DNA of 64,000 bases from Rhizobium sp. GTDB lineage: Bacteria; Pseudomonadota; Alphaproteobacteria; Rhizobiales; Rhizobiaceae. The position numbers and the translations under genes were made by a program. Each line of letters opens with the position of its first letter. The first letter of the stretch is position 1. A model generated the notes under the pieces. The model had not been told where the DNA came from, did not search any database, and worked only from the letters and a program-made list of their open reading frames with translations. Positions 15,685-24,647 of this stretch are shown piece by piece. The DNA lies in contig JAQGJP010000018.1 in NCBI GenBank assembly GCA_028290545.1, positions 1 through 64,000 of the forward strand, in the 5' to 3' direction.

Positions 15685-16611
15685 TTACTTCGACAAGCAA
15701 TCCTTGAGAGAACTGGCAATCCCCATCATCATCTCGGAATAGAGGTTCTCGCCTTTGGTGAGAGTGCCAGCCTCGGGATCGAGCACGCCGGTTTTCGCAT
15801 CGGTCCCCTCAAGGACGACGCTAATCAGTGTCGGCTCGAATTGTGGCTCGGCGAAGATGCAGGTGCTTTTCAGGCTCTTCACCTTGGCGTGGATTTCCGC
15901 AAGCCGCGCCGCGCCCGGCATGTTCTCGGGCGAAACCGTGATCGAGCCTGCAACCGCGACACCGAATTCCTTCTCGAAATACTGATAGGCGTCGTGGAAC
16001 ACGATGAAGGGCCGGTCCTTGACGGGCGCGACAGTTTGCTTGATTTCCGCAGCAAGCCTGTCGAGCCTGTCGTTCAGATTGGCAAGGTTCTTCGAATATG
16101 CCTGCGCATTGCCGGGATCGGCCTCGACCAGCGTCTTTTCGATCAGGGTCGCCATTGCCTTGGCGTTGCCGGTATTAAGCCATAAATGCAGGTCGTATTC
16201 GACCGAGCCGTCGGTATGCGCTTCGTCGCCGTCGTCATGCGGTTCGAATGTGCCGCTCTCGCGCGTTGCCAGCTTGATCAGGCCGGGCGCGTCATCCAGT
16301 TCGACGATCCTTGCCTTCGAGCCCAGCGTTTCCAGCGGCTTTTCCATGAATTTTTCCATGTCGTGCCCAACCCAGAAGACGATATCAGCTTGCTGCAGCT
16401 TGGTCGCGTCGGACGGCTTCATCTGATAAGTGTGGGGCGACGCCGCACCTTCGATGATGACGCCGGGATCAGCCACGCCATGCATGATCGAGGCTACCAG
16501 CGAGTGGATGGGTTTGAGCGAGACAACGACGTTGGGCGCGCTCATCGCGATCGCCGGAATGGCCGCCAGCATCGCCGCCGCCATAATCCCTCTTAGCAGT
16601 CTGTTCTTCAT
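15685..16611 (-). CDS. znuA: Zinc ABC transporter substrate-binding protein ZnuA
   Basis: 308 residues from the chosen ATG at 16611. A longer start at 16629 is possible, but AAAGGGA sits 8-9 bases before 16611, whereas 16629 has no proper site. The signal peptide ends near AIAMSA. Cluster A-I metal-binding protein with metal-ligand His in VSLKPIHSLV, PHTYQMKPSDA, LHLWLN and FHDAYQYFEKEFGV, and an Asp/His-rich loop (EPHDDGDEAHTDGS) characteristic of zinc-specific ZnuA. The usual terminal LYSEMMMGIASSLKDCL segment is present. It captures periplasmic zinc for ZnuBC. It is transcribed divergently from znuC, sharing a promoter region with three palindromes that probably bind Zur. Confidence 0.96.
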   Translation of the reverse strand: MKNRLLRGIMAAAMLAAIPAIAMSAPNVVVSLKPIHSLVASIMHGVADPGVIIEGAASPHTYQMKPSDATKLQQADIVFWVGHDMEKFMEKPLETLGSKARIVELDDAPGLIKLATRESGTFEPHDDGDEAHTDGSVEYDLHLWLNTGNAKAMATLIEKTLVEADPGNAQAYSKNLANLNDRLDRLAAEIKQTVAPVKDRPFIVFHDAYQYFEKEFGVAVAGSITVSPENMPGAARLAEIHAKVKSLKSTCIFAEPQFEPTLISVVLEGTDAKTGVLDPEAGTLTKGENLYSEMMMGIASSLKDCLSK

Positions 16612-16640
16612 CGACTTGATCCCTTTCATCTCGATGTAAA

Positions 16641-16689
16641 TTACGAACGTTTCGTAATGTTATTACATTTATTGCGTTATGCTATAACG
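16641..16689. promoter_or_regulatory. Candidate Zur operators in the znuA-znuC divergent promoter
   Basis: Three inverted repeats lie side by side: TTACGAA-CGT-TTCGTAA (16641-16657, perfect), AATGTTATTACATT (16656-16669, near perfect) and CGTTAT-GCT-ATAACG (16675-16689, perfect). Zur sites of alphaproteobacteria are AT-rich palindromes with TGTTAT/ATAACA-type arms, which the second and third resemble. With zur in the same cluster, zinc-dependent repression of both directions is likely. Which palindromes are bound cannot be told from sequence. Confidence 0.65.
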
Positions 16690-16732
16690 TATGGCATAAG
16701 GACTGCCAAGCCCCGAATACGGAAAATTTTAC

Positions 16733-17641
16733 ATGCTCAAACGCACCCTCGAGAAACACAAATTGATCAGCCTTTCGCATGCCGGCGTCAGCCGCAAGGG
16801 TCGATGGCTGGTTCGCGGCGTCAGCTTTGAGGTCGGCCGCGGCGAGATCGTCACCCTCATCGGTCCGAATGGTTCAGGCAAATCGACCTCGGCGCGAATG
16901 GCGCTTGGTCTGATCCGTGCCGACGAGGGCGAAGTCGCCCAGCATTCCGGGCTGAAGGTGGGCTATGTCCCGCAGAAGATGGCGATCGACCGGACCATGC
17001 CGCTGACTGTCGAGCGGCTGATGGTGCTGACAGGGCCGCTGAGCCGCAGGGAAATCACCGAGGCCCTGGCTGAGACGGGCATCAGCCATCTCGCCAAAGC
17101 CGAAGTCCAGCATCTCTCGGGAGGAGAATTCCAGCGTGCGATGCTGGCCCGTGCGATTGCGCGCAAGCCGGACCTGCTGGTGCTGGATGAGCCGGTGCAG
17201 GGCGTCGATTACATGGGAGAGATCGCGCTTTACGAATTGATCGGCGCAATCCGCGACCGGTCCGGCTGCGGCGTGCTGTTGATCTCGCATGATCTGCATG
17301 TGGTGATGGCGGCAACGGACACGGTCGTCTGCCTCAACGGCCATGTCTGCTGCACCGGCACGCCGGACGTGGTGTCGCAAAGTCCTGAATATCAGAAGCT
17401 GTTCGGCGTACGCGGGGCCGGCGCCCTGGCGATCTATACACATCACCACGATCATACGCATCTGCCGGATGGGCGCGTCCAGCATCAGGATGGAACGATC
17501 ACCCAACATTGTCATCCGGATGATGGACATCATCACGACGACCATGACCATGCGCATGGACCGAACTGTTCCTGCGGGCATGATCACAACCGGCTCGTCG
17601 CTCCGAAATCCGTAGCCGGGGAGAGCCGCGATGTTCGATGA
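16733..17641 (+). CDS. znuC: Zinc ABC transporter ATP-binding protein ZnuC
   Basis: 302 residues. ABC domain: Walker A GPNGSGKS (about 44-51), Q-loop VPQKMAIDR, signature HLSGGEFQR, Walker B LLVLDEPVQGVD, switch LISHDLHVV. The last ~60 residues are a His-rich tail with several HHHDHxH clusters and a CSCGH motif, a likely zinc-binding sensor or buffer. His-rich tails occur in some ZnuC proteins but this one is long. No clear ribosome site precedes the ATG. It overlaps znuB by 11 bp, implying coupled translation. It energises zinc import through ZnuB with ZnuA. Confidence 0.95.
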   Translation: MLKRTLEKHKLISLSHAGVSRKGRWLVRGVSFEVGRGEIVTLIGPNGSGKSTSARMALGLIRADEGEVAQHSGLKVGYVPQKMAIDRTMPLTVERLMVLTGPLSRREITEALAETGISHLAKAEVQHLSGGEFQRAMLARAIARKPDLLVLDEPVQGVDYMGEIALYELIGAIRDRSGCGVLLISHDLHVVMAATDTVVCLNGHVCCTGTPDVVSQSPEYQKLFGVRGAGALAIYTHHHDHTHLPDGRVQHQDGTITQHCHPDDGHHHDDHDHAHGPNCSCGHDHNRLVAPKSVAGESRDVR

Positions 17642-18452
17642 TTTCTTCGTCCGCGCGCTTGTCGCCGGCGCCGGGCTGGCGATCACCACCGGTCCGCTCG
17701 GCTGCTTCATCATCTGGCGGCGAATGGCCTATTTCGGCGACACGATGGCGCATTCGGCGCTGTTGGGCGTGGCGCTGTCGCTGCTGCTCAATCTCAACAT
17801 CATCCTGGCGGTATTCGTCGTGGCGACCGGCGTGTCGCTGCTGCTGCTGCTGCTGCAGCGCACTGGGTCGCTGTCGGCGGATTCGCTTCTCGGCATCCTG
17901 TCGCATGCCTCGCTCTCGGTCGGGCTGGTGATCCTCGCCTTCATGACGTGGGTGCGCATCGATCTCGTAAGTTTCCTCTTCGGCGACATTCTCGCGGTCA
18001 GCGAGGGCGATATCGACATCATCTGGGGCGGTGGCATCCTGGTGCTGCTGGCGCTCGTCTATCTCTGGCGGCCGCTGATAGCGTCGACCGTGTCGGAAGA
18101 TCTGGCGGAGGCCGAAGGGCTGAACCCGAAGCGGGTTCGACTGATTTTCATGCTTTTGCTGGCACTGGTGATCGCCATTGCCATGAAGATCGTTGGCATC
18201 CTGCTGATCACCTCGCTGCTGATCATTCCTGCGGCCGCGGCTCGCCGCTTTTCGGCCTCGCCGGAGGTGATGGCGGTGCTGTCGTCGCTGATTGGGGTTG
18301 CCGCCGTCGTCGGTGGGCTCTACGGTTCGTTGAAATTCGACACGCCTTCCGGTCCGTCGATCGTGGTCGCGGCATTGTTGTTGTTCGTCTTGAGTCTAAT
18401 ACCCGGCCGGAGCAGCACAGATGCTGCAAGCCCGCATGGAGGTGGAACATGA
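17631..18452 (+). CDS. znuB: Zinc ABC transporter permease ZnuB
   Basis: 273 residues, seven or eight hydrophobic membrane segments of the ABC-3 family (metal permeases). Family features include an early GPLGCFIIWRRMAYFGDTMAHSALLG segment, the LFGDILAV turn, and a C-terminal region with KIVGILLITSLLIIPAAAARR. It forms the inner-membrane zinc channel as a dimer with ZnuC. The start overlaps the znuC 3' end by 11 bp and its stop overlaps the zur start (ATGA), so znuC, znuB and zur are a coupled operon. Confidence 0.95.
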   Translation: MFDDFFVRALVAGAGLAITTGPLGCFIIWRRMAYFGDTMAHSALLGVALSLLLNLNIILAVFVVATGVSLLLLLLQRTGSLSADSLLGILSHASLSVGLVILAFMTWVRIDLVSFLFGDILAVSEGDIDIIWGGGILVLLALVYLWRPLIASTVSEDLAEAEGLNPKRVRLIFMLLLALVIAIAMKIVGILLITSLLIIPAAAARRFSASPEVMAVLSSLIGVAAVVGGLYGSLKFDTPSGPSIVVAALLLFVLSLIPGRSSTDAASPHGGGT

Positions 18453-18850
18453 CCGCCCATCCCGACCTCACCCGCAACCAGTCGCTGGTGCTCCACACGC
18501 TGAATGCCGCCAATGGCTCCCTGAGCGCCTACGATATTCTTGACAAGCTCCGGGCCGAGGGTTTGCGGGCGCCGCTGCAGGTCTATCGCGCGCTCGACAA
18601 ACTTGTTGAATTCGGGCTGATCCATCGGCTAGAGAGCCTGAATGCGTTTATCTCCTGCGCCGATCCACAGGACCACGAGGCGCATGCACACGGCGTTACC
18701 GCGTTCGCAATCTGCGATTCCTGCGGCCAGGTCACCGAATTTCATGATCACGCGATTGAACATCGCCTTCAACAGTGGCAGGCCTCCAGGAGTTTCAAGC
18801 CGGAGAAGACAACGATCGAAATCCGTGGCGCCTGCAGCAACTGCTCTTGA
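18449..18850 (+). CDS. zur: Zinc uptake regulator Zur (Fur family)
   Basis: 133 residues. A winged-helix N-terminal half (LTRNQSLVLHTLNAANGSLSAYDILDKLRAEG...PLQVYRALDKLVEFGLIHRLESLNAFISC) is followed by a dimer/metal-binding half with an AHAHG-type His cluster, CDSCGQ and terminal CSNC, the two Cys-x-x-Cys pairs holding structural zinc. The ATG at 18449 follows GGAGG 6 bases upstream and overlaps the znuB stop. An in-frame opening further upstream overlaps znuB and is not used. Linkage to znuABC identifies it as Zur and not Fur or PerR. It represses zinc uptake genes when zinc is sufficient. Confidence 0.95.
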   Translation: MTAHPDLTRNQSLVLHTLNAANGSLSAYDILDKLRAEGLRAPLQVYRALDKLVEFGLIHRLESLNAFISCADPQDHEAHAHGVTAFAICDSCGQVTEFHDHAIEHRLQQWQASRSFKPEKTTIEIRGACSNCS

Positions 18851-19081
18851 GCGATCGCAGGAATCATCGGGCGAGAACGCAGGGCGGCGGCCGGGATGGC
18901 CCCTCTGCACGATCCGTGTGAGCCGTTGCGGCCAGACGTGACCACTGCGCATTCGATTGAAAGGGCCTGGTTAATCGGATTCGATTGTTGCGGCGATTAA
19001 TTCATTTTCAAGTAGTACTGTCTATATTTGATACGATTGGGAGATCAGACGTCCACACAATGTAAGGGCAGAGGGCAAAGG

Positions 19082-22000
19082 ATGAGGAATCCTTTCGTGC
19101 AACGGTGCAGAAGCCTGTTTCGTGAGTCGAACGTACGATTCCGCAACAAGGTGACGCTTGGCGTTGGTCTGACACTGCTTGCGGCCGTCCTCTCGGGTTT
19201 GAACGCGGTCTACAATGTTCGAAAGGTCGAGGCATCGGTCAACTTCTCTGCAGTTGCGGCTTCACCGCTTCTCATCGGCGTTATTTCTCTTTCCGAGAGC
19301 TATCAGAAGCTGCAGAGTATTTTCGATCCGGTGATGAAGGATTGTGTCGGGCTGGAGGGTGCCACCCGCTATCTCGAGCAGTCGCAGGACAATCAGCGCG
19401 CAAAGCTGGCCGCGCTGAAGAAGCTCGCGCAGCAGGCGGATGCGGCGACCGAACTGAACCGCTATGAATTCTCCGGAAACAAGATTTTCAAGACCCGTCA
19501 GGCCCTGCTGGATGTCTGCCACAAGGCAACGACAGCCAAGAGCCACATTGCGATAGCACAAACCTCGTTGCGCACGACGACCAATCTGATCGGCATCGAA
19601 GCCTCGATGAATATCATCGCGCTGGAAGACCGGATCGCCAATCCGGACCGATTTGCCGACCCTGTCAAGCAAACGACGATCGGTGCGATCCTGCAGCGCT
19701 CGTCGGACACGAATGCGAAAATGCGCGATTCATGGAAGCGGCTGCGCGATTTCTATAAGCTTAAAATATTGGTGACCGAGATCGTCAATTTCGGTACGAT
19801 GCTGGGAACCGCCAACAAGCCTTTTCAACTTGAGCGCATGAATAAGGGCTACTGGATCAAGATCCAGTCGGTCGAGAAAAGCGTCAACGACCTCAAGGAC
19901 TATTATGAGAGCATCGGTCGCGCCAACAATCATATGAAACTGCAAACGCTTGTCGCCGAAACCAAGCGCATGTCCCATCTCAGGGATGACTCGATCTTCA
20001 AATCCCAGGCTACGCTGATTGGACATGAACGCGTGAAGCAGTCACTCGTGCTGCGTCTGCAGCGGGAGCAGGGCCAGTATTCCGTGGCACTCCTCAATAT
20101 CATGGATGTGGCCCAGCGGATCAACCGCAATGCCCAGTTGCGAACCGAGCAGGAGGCCAATGTCGCAAACATCGAAATCGCGATCGGTGTTTTCATCGCG
20201 GCGGTTCTTGCCATCGTTATCGGTTGGTTTTTCAAGCGGGCGGTGACCATGCCGCTCGAAGCGCTGACGGTCAATGTCAGCAATCTCGGCCTGGCCATGC
20301 GCAGCGAAAACGATCCGATCGATGGCCGGCTGCTGCGCCGTCGCGACGAGATCGGCGATCTTGCCAACCAGTTCGCGCGAACGTTCGAGGCACTTGTCAA
20401 TGCCCGACGCGAACTTCAGGAAGCCTCGCGAGCAGAGATATCCCTCCAGCGCGACCGCCTGCATGGCGCGATCGAGAATATGCCCCAAGGTCTCTACATG
20501 CTCGATCGCAAGGGCCGGATCATCATCGCCAATCGCCGGCTCTGCGATATCTATAATCTCGGAGCGGAAGCCAACCTTCTGGGCATGAACGTCGATAAAT
20601 TCATCGAACTCTGCCGCCAGACCGGCGCGGGCGTTACCCGTACGATCTCGGATCAGGTGCTTTCGGACGTGGATACGTCCGGCGGCGCCTACCAGACCTC
20701 GCAACGCGTCGTGGAACTCGATGATCGCCGCGTCATGACCATGACCGTCATGCGGCTGCCGGACGGTGGCTATGTCGTGACCCACGAGGATATTACCGAG
20801 AAGCAGGCCGCGTCCGAGAAAATCGCCCACATGGCGATGCATGACAGTCTGACGGGCCTTGCCAACCGGACGCTGTTCCGCACCCATATCACCGAACAGT
20901 CGCTGCAGCGCTGCAATCATTCCGATTCGGCCCTGCTGTTTCTTGATCTCGACCGGTTCAAGATCGTCAACGATACGCTCGGCCATCCCGTTGGTGACGC
21001 ATTGCTGGTTCAGGTCGCCACGCGCCTGCGCAACTCGATCGGCGAAAACTGCTTCGCGGCCCGGCTCGGTGGCGACGAATTTGCGCTTTACCAGACGGGT
21101 GTCGCGCAGCCCGAAGGCGCCAGTGCTCTGGCTGTCCAGATCATCGCGCGGCTGGCGGAACCTTTCGACGTCAATGGGCATCACATCATCATCGGTACAT
21201 CGATCGGCATTGCTATTCCTGCACCGGACGCGGTCGATGCCGACGAATTGTCGAAAAGCGCCGACCTCGCACTCTATTGCGCGAAACAGGAGGGCCGGGG
21301 CCAGTACCGCTTCTTTGAGGCCGATATGGATCGGCGCATGCGCGACTGGCACGAGATGGAGCATGACCTCCGCGAGGCGATCACCACCCAGCAGTTCAAG
21401 CTTCACTACCAGCCGCTGGTATCGCTCGAGCAGGAAGCCATCGTCGGTTTCGAGGCTCTGATCCGCTGGGAGCATCCGAAACGCGGCTTCGTATCGCCGG
21501 CCGAATTCATTCCGGTCGCCGAGGAAGCCGGCCTTATCACCGAACTCGGCGCCTGGATCCTCGACACGGCCTGCGAGCAGGCGACGCGCTGGCCCGACGA
21601 TATTACCGTTGCCGTCAATATATCCCCGTTGCAGTTCGGCAGCGGCCATCTGCCGCTGACGGTGATGTCGGCGCTTTCCAAAACCGGGTTGGATCCAACC
21701 CGCCTGAGCCTGGAAATCACCGAAGGCGTGTTCCTCAACGATACCGACCAGACCATGTCGGCACTCGACGATATCAAGGAAATCGGCGTGCATTTCGCCA
21801 TGGATGATTTCGGGACCGGCTATTCCAGCCTCAGCTACATCCGCAAATTCCCTTTCAACAAGATCAAGATCGACCAGAGCTTCGTCCGCGGCATGGGTGA
21901 CGATCCGGAGTCGCTGGCAATTGTCAAGGCGGTCATCAATCTCTGTCACGACCTGGGCATGATCACCACCGCCGAAGGTGTCGAGACCACAGCCCAGGCC

Positions 22001-22114
22001 GAAACGCTTCGTCATCTCGGCTGCGGCCTGGCGCAAGGCTATCTGTTCGGCAGGCCGATGCCGGCCGAGGCAACCTATGAATTGCTACGCGGGATTGGCC
22101 GGAAATCGGCCTGA
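19082..22114 (+). CDS. Membrane-bound GGDEF-EAL protein with HAMP and PAS domains
   Basis: 1010 residues from the ATG at 19082, preceded by AGAGGGCAAAGG; an upstream in-frame start at 19028 lacks a site. A membrane segment near 20-40 and a ~320-residue, mostly helical periplasmic sensor with Cys residues lead to a second membrane segment (about 360-385), HAMP, a PAS-like region (GAIENMPQGLYMLDRKGRIIIANRRL), GGDEF and EAL domains. The cyclase motif GGDEF (663-667) is intact; the RxxD inhibitory site is absent. The phosphodiesterase EAL (790-792, FEALIRWEHP) keeps downstream EITEG, DDFGTGYSSL and KIDQSFV motifs. Either or both activities on cyclic-di-GMP are possible. It is monocistronic; the sensed signal is unknown. 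Confidence 0.92.
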   Translation: MRNPFVQRCRSLFRESNVRFRNKVTLGVGLTLLAAVLSGLNAVYNVRKVEASVNFSAVAASPLLIGVISLSESYQKLQSIFDPVMKDCVGLEGATRYLEQSQDNQRAKLAALKKLAQQADAATELNRYEFSGNKIFKTRQALLDVCHKATTAKSHIAIAQTSLRTTTNLIGIEASMNIIALEDRIANPDRFADPVKQTTIGAILQRSSDTNAKMRDSWKRLRDFYKLKILVTEIVNFGTMLGTANKPFQLERMNKGYWIKIQSVEKSVNDLKDYYESIGRANNHMKLQTLVAETKRMSHLRDDSIFKSQATLIGHERVKQSLVLRLQREQGQYSVALLNIMDVAQRINRNAQLRTEQEANVANIEIAIGVFIAAVLAIVIGWFFKRAVTMPLEALTVNVSNLGLAMRSENDPIDGRLLRRRDEIGDLANQFARTFEALVNARRELQEASRAEISLQRDRLHGAIENMPQGLYMLDRKGRIIIANRRLCDIYNLGAEANLLGMNVDKFIELCRQTGAGVTRTISDQVLSDVDTSGGAYQTSQRVVELDDRRVMTMTVMRLPDGGYVVTHEDITEKQAASEKIAHMAMHDSLTGLANRTLFRTHITEQSLQRCNHSDSALLFLDLDRFKIVNDTLGHPVGDALLVQVATRLRNSIGENCFAARLGGDEFALYQTGVAQPEGASALAVQIIARLAEPFDVNGHHIIIGTSIGIAIPAPDAVDADELSKSADLALYCAKQEGRGQYRFFEADMDRRMRDWHEMEHDLREAITTQQFKLHYQPLVSLEQEAIVGFEALIRWEHPKRGFVSPAEFIPVAEEAGLITELGAWILDTACEQATRWPDDITVAVNISPLQFGSGHLPLTVMSALSKTGLDPTRLSLEITEGVFLNDTDQTMSALDDIKEIGVHFAMDDFGTGYSSLSYIRKFPFNKIKIDQSFVRGMGDDPESLAIVKAVINLCHDLGMITTAEGVETTAQAETLRHLGCGLAQGYLFGRPMPAEATYELLRGIGRKSA

Positions 22115-22135
22115 ACTGATTGTGGCAATCTGCGC

Positions 22136-22663
22136 TCAGAGACGTTTCAGATCCTTGCTGAAACGCTTCCAGGTGAGGACATAGCTTTCCGCCGAATGCC
22201 TGAGCCCCTCGATCGCCTTGTCGTTCAGGGTGCGGATCACCTTGGCCGGTGCGCCGACGATCAGCGAATTGTCGGGAAACGCCTTGCCTTCGGTCACCAG
22301 CGCATTGGCGCCGACCAGGCAGTTGTTGCCGATCCTGGCGCCGTTGAGGACCGTCGCGCCCATTCCGATCAACGTATTGTCGCCGATGGTGCATCCGTGG
22401 ATGATGGCATGATGGCCGATCGTGCAGCCAGTTCCGATCGTTGCCGGATAGCCCATGTCGGTATGGACCATCGCCCCCTCCTGGATATTGGTGCCGGCGC
22501 CGACCGAGATCATCTCATTGTCGCCGCGCAGCACCGCACCGAACCAGACGCCGACATCCATGCCGATCGTCACGCTGCCGATGACATGGGCTCCGGGCGC
22601 GATCCAGAACGTCCCGTCACCCGATGTCACCGGGCTGATATCCCCTAGCGCGTAAAGCGTCAT
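22136..22663 (-). CDS. Gamma-class carbonic anhydrase family protein
   Basis: 175 residues of left-handed beta-helix hexapeptide repeats. The ATG at 22663 is chosen because GGAGG lies 6 bases before it; a longer reading from 22711 lacks one. The zinc ligands of gamma carbonic anhydrases are visible as His in MVHTDMGYP and the HH pair in IGHHAIIHGCTIGDN. RGDNEMISVG and NIQEGAMVH are the usual surrounding motifs. Members hydrate CO2 or, like E. coli PaaY and YrdA, have uncertain activity. The C-terminal helix (AIEGLRHSAESYVLTWKRFSKDL) packs the trimer. It converges on the GGDEF-EAL gene 21 bp away. Confidence 0.9.
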   Translation of the reverse strand: MTLYALGDISPVTSGDGTFWIAPGAHVIGSVTIGMDVGVWFGAVLRGDNEMISVGAGTNIQEGAMVHTDMGYPATIGTGCTIGHHAIIHGCTIGDNTLIGMGATVLNGARIGNNCLVGANALVTEGKAFPDNSLIVGAPAKVIRTLNDKAIEGLRHSAESYVLTWKRFSKDLKRL

Positions 22664-22860
22664 ATAGTCCCTCCAGGTCTCCGAGCCCTGCTGACGGGCT
22701 GCAATTGACACTCATCAACCAGCGCGCTCAGGTTTTGTCCATCATAGGCGCTTGAATTTCCTTCTCAACTCCCCAAATTCGGCCCTTGTGCGTGGTTGAC
22801 AACGGCGTCATTTCCGTCCAAGTGGCGGGCACAGCCCTGAAAACGGAGTTTCGAGAGCCC

Positions 22861-23553
22861 ATGTTTGGACTGGATTACGCAGGACTTGCCGCATTCGGCC
22901 AGGTTATCATGATCGACCTCGTCCTGGCTGCCGACAATGCCATTGTCATCGGCCTTGCCGCCGCCGGTCTCGCGCCGGACATGCGCCGCAAAGCCATTCT
23001 CATCGGCATCATCGCCGCGACCGTGTTGCGTATCATCTTTGCTCTTGCCACGACGTGGCTGCTGCAGATCGTCGGCCTCATTCTCATCGGTGGCATCCTG
23101 CTGCTCTGGGTCTGCTGGAAGATGTATCGCGAGTTGCACACCACCGAGCATCAGGTCCACGAGGCGGAAGAGGCGCTGATGAACAGCGACTCGGATGCCA
23201 ATGGCACCGTCGGCGCCAAGGCGGGCACCAAGACGCTGCGCCAGGCCGTCGTCCAGATCATCATTGCCGACGTTTCGATGTCGCTCGACAACGTGCTGGC
23301 TGTCGCCGGCGCCGCCAAGGATCACTTCTGGGCGCTGATCTTCGGTCTCGGACTGTCGGTCGTTCTGATGGGCGCTGCCTCCGCCTATATCGCCAAGCTG
23401 CTCAACCGCTTCCGCTGGATCGCCTGGGTCGGTTTCGCCATCATCCTGTTCGTTGCCATCCGCATGGTCTATGAAGGTGCCGACCAGGTGCTGGGCCATA
23501 CATTGCCGGCCATCCCGCTTCTCAAGAGCGCGGCGGCCGTCGCGGTCCCCTGA
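22861..23553 (+). CDS. TerC-family integral membrane protein (YjbE type)
   Basis: 230 residues from the ATG at 22861; an upstream TTG in the same frame at 22786 is less likely. There are seven membrane segments with the TerC hallmark acidic motifs: DLVLAADNAIVIGLAA in the first half and the mirrored DVSMSLDNVLAVAGAA in the second, an inverted repeat whose Asp and Asn residues probably bind a metal. TerC/YjbE proteins are implicated in manganese or calcium export and metalation of secreted enzymes. A hydrophilic loop of about 45 residues sits between the halves. TTGACA at 22786 could be a promoter -35. The dusA gene follows after 2 bp. Confidence 0.88.
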   Translation: MFGLDYAGLAAFGQVIMIDLVLAADNAIVIGLAAAGLAPDMRRKAILIGIIAATVLRIIFALATTWLLQIVGLILIGGILLLWVCWKMYRELHTTEHQVHEAEEALMNSDSDANGTVGAKAGTKTLRQAVVQIIIADVSMSLDNVLAVAGAAKDHFWALIFGLGLSVVLMGAASAYIAKLLNRFRWIAWVGFAIILFVAIRMVYEGADQVLGHTLPAIPLLKSAAAVAVP

Positions 23554-23555
23554 TC

Positions 23556-24575
23556 ATGTACGCGGCGGCACTGGCGACCGGCACGAAGATCTTTTCGGTC
23601 GCACCGATGATCGACTGGACGGATCGTCACTGCCGGTTCCTGCATCGCCTACTGTCGAAGCGGGCGCTGCTCTACACCGAGATGATCGTCGCCGATGCGG
23701 CGATCCACGGCAAGCGCGAGCGGCTGCTCGGCTTCGATCCATCGGAACACCCCGTCGCCCTGCAACTCGGCGGCTCCGATCCTGCCAAGCTTGCCGAAGC
23801 GGCGCGAATCGGCGCCGGCTTCGGCTATGACGAGATCAATCTCAATGTCGGCTGTCCGTCAGACCGGGTGCAATCCGGCACGTTCGGCGCCTGCCTGATG
23901 CGCGATCCCGACCTGGTCGGGCGCGGCATCGCGGCGATGAAGGCGGTCTCCACCATCCCCGTCACCGTCAAATGCCGGATCGGCGTCGACGACCAGGATC
24001 CTGAAATTGCCCTCGATGATCTTGCCGCCCGTGTGCTCGATGCCGGCGCCGATGCGATCTGGGTGCATGCGCGCAAGGCCTGGCTGCAAGGCCTTTCGCC
24101 CAAGGAAAACCGCGATATTCCGCCGCTGGATTACGATCGCGTCTACCGGCTCAAGCAGAAATACCCCAATGTTTTCATCGGTATAAACGGCGGAATTGCC
24201 GATTTGAATCAGGCGCTTCAACATCTCGATCATGTGGATGGCGTCATGCTCGGCCGCGCCGCCTACCACAACACCGCGATCCTCGCCGACGTCGATCGCC
24301 TCTTCCATGGCGAGCCGCAGGCCGCGATCGACTGGGTCGCCATCCGCGATACGATGATGGACTATGCCGCTGCCCATATCGCCAATGGCGGCCGGCTCGC
24401 CAATGTCACCCGCCACATGATCGGCCTGTTCGTCGGCGTCGACGGCGCCCGCCGCTTCCGCCAGATCCTGTCTTCGGACGCGAGCCGTCCCGGCGCCAGC
24501 CCCGAGGTGATTGCGCTGGCGTTTGCGGCAATCGGGATCGGGATCGGAGCGACCGCAGGGCAGGCGGCGGAGTGA
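23556..24575 (+). CDS. dusA: tRNA-dihydrouridine(20/20a) synthase DusA
   Basis: 339 residues. FMN-dependent reduction of uridines 20/20a in tRNA D-loops using NADPH. The N-terminal TIM barrel has FSVAPMIDWTDRHCRF, typical of DusA, LYTEMI, EINLNVGCPSDRVQSGTFGACLM with the catalytic Cys in NVGCPS, HARKAWLQGLSPKENR, and the FMN-phosphate region GINGG and GVMLGRAAY. The C-terminal helical tRNA-binding domain has TRHMIGLFVG and RRFRQIL. It starts 2 bp after the TerC gene and is probably cotranscribed, although the functions are unrelated. Confidence 0.95.
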   Translation: MYAAALATGTKIFSVAPMIDWTDRHCRFLHRLLSKRALLYTEMIVADAAIHGKRERLLGFDPSEHPVALQLGGSDPAKLAEAARIGAGFGYDEINLNVGCPSDRVQSGTFGACLMRDPDLVGRGIAAMKAVSTIPVTVKCRIGVDDQDPEIALDDLAARVLDAGADAIWVHARKAWLQGLSPKENRDIPPLDYDRVYRLKQKYPNVFIGINGGIADLNQALQHLDHVDGVMLGRAAYHNTAILADVDRLFHGEPQAAIDWVAIRDTMMDYAAAHIANGGRLANVTRHMIGLFVGVDGARRFRQILSSDASRPGASPEVIALAFAAIGIGIGATAGQAAE

Positions 24576-24647
24576 CCGCATCGCGTCTTTAAAGGCGGCG
24601 CCGCGGATGCAGCGTCGCCTCCAGGGTGCGGACGTCCTGCTTCATTC

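Noticed and set aside
22786-22860. Longer N-terminus of the TerC-family gene, and a possible metal riboswitch in its leader
   Set aside because: The extension begins at a TTG and lacks membrane-protein character; I could not see the conserved core of the yybP-ykoY riboswitch.
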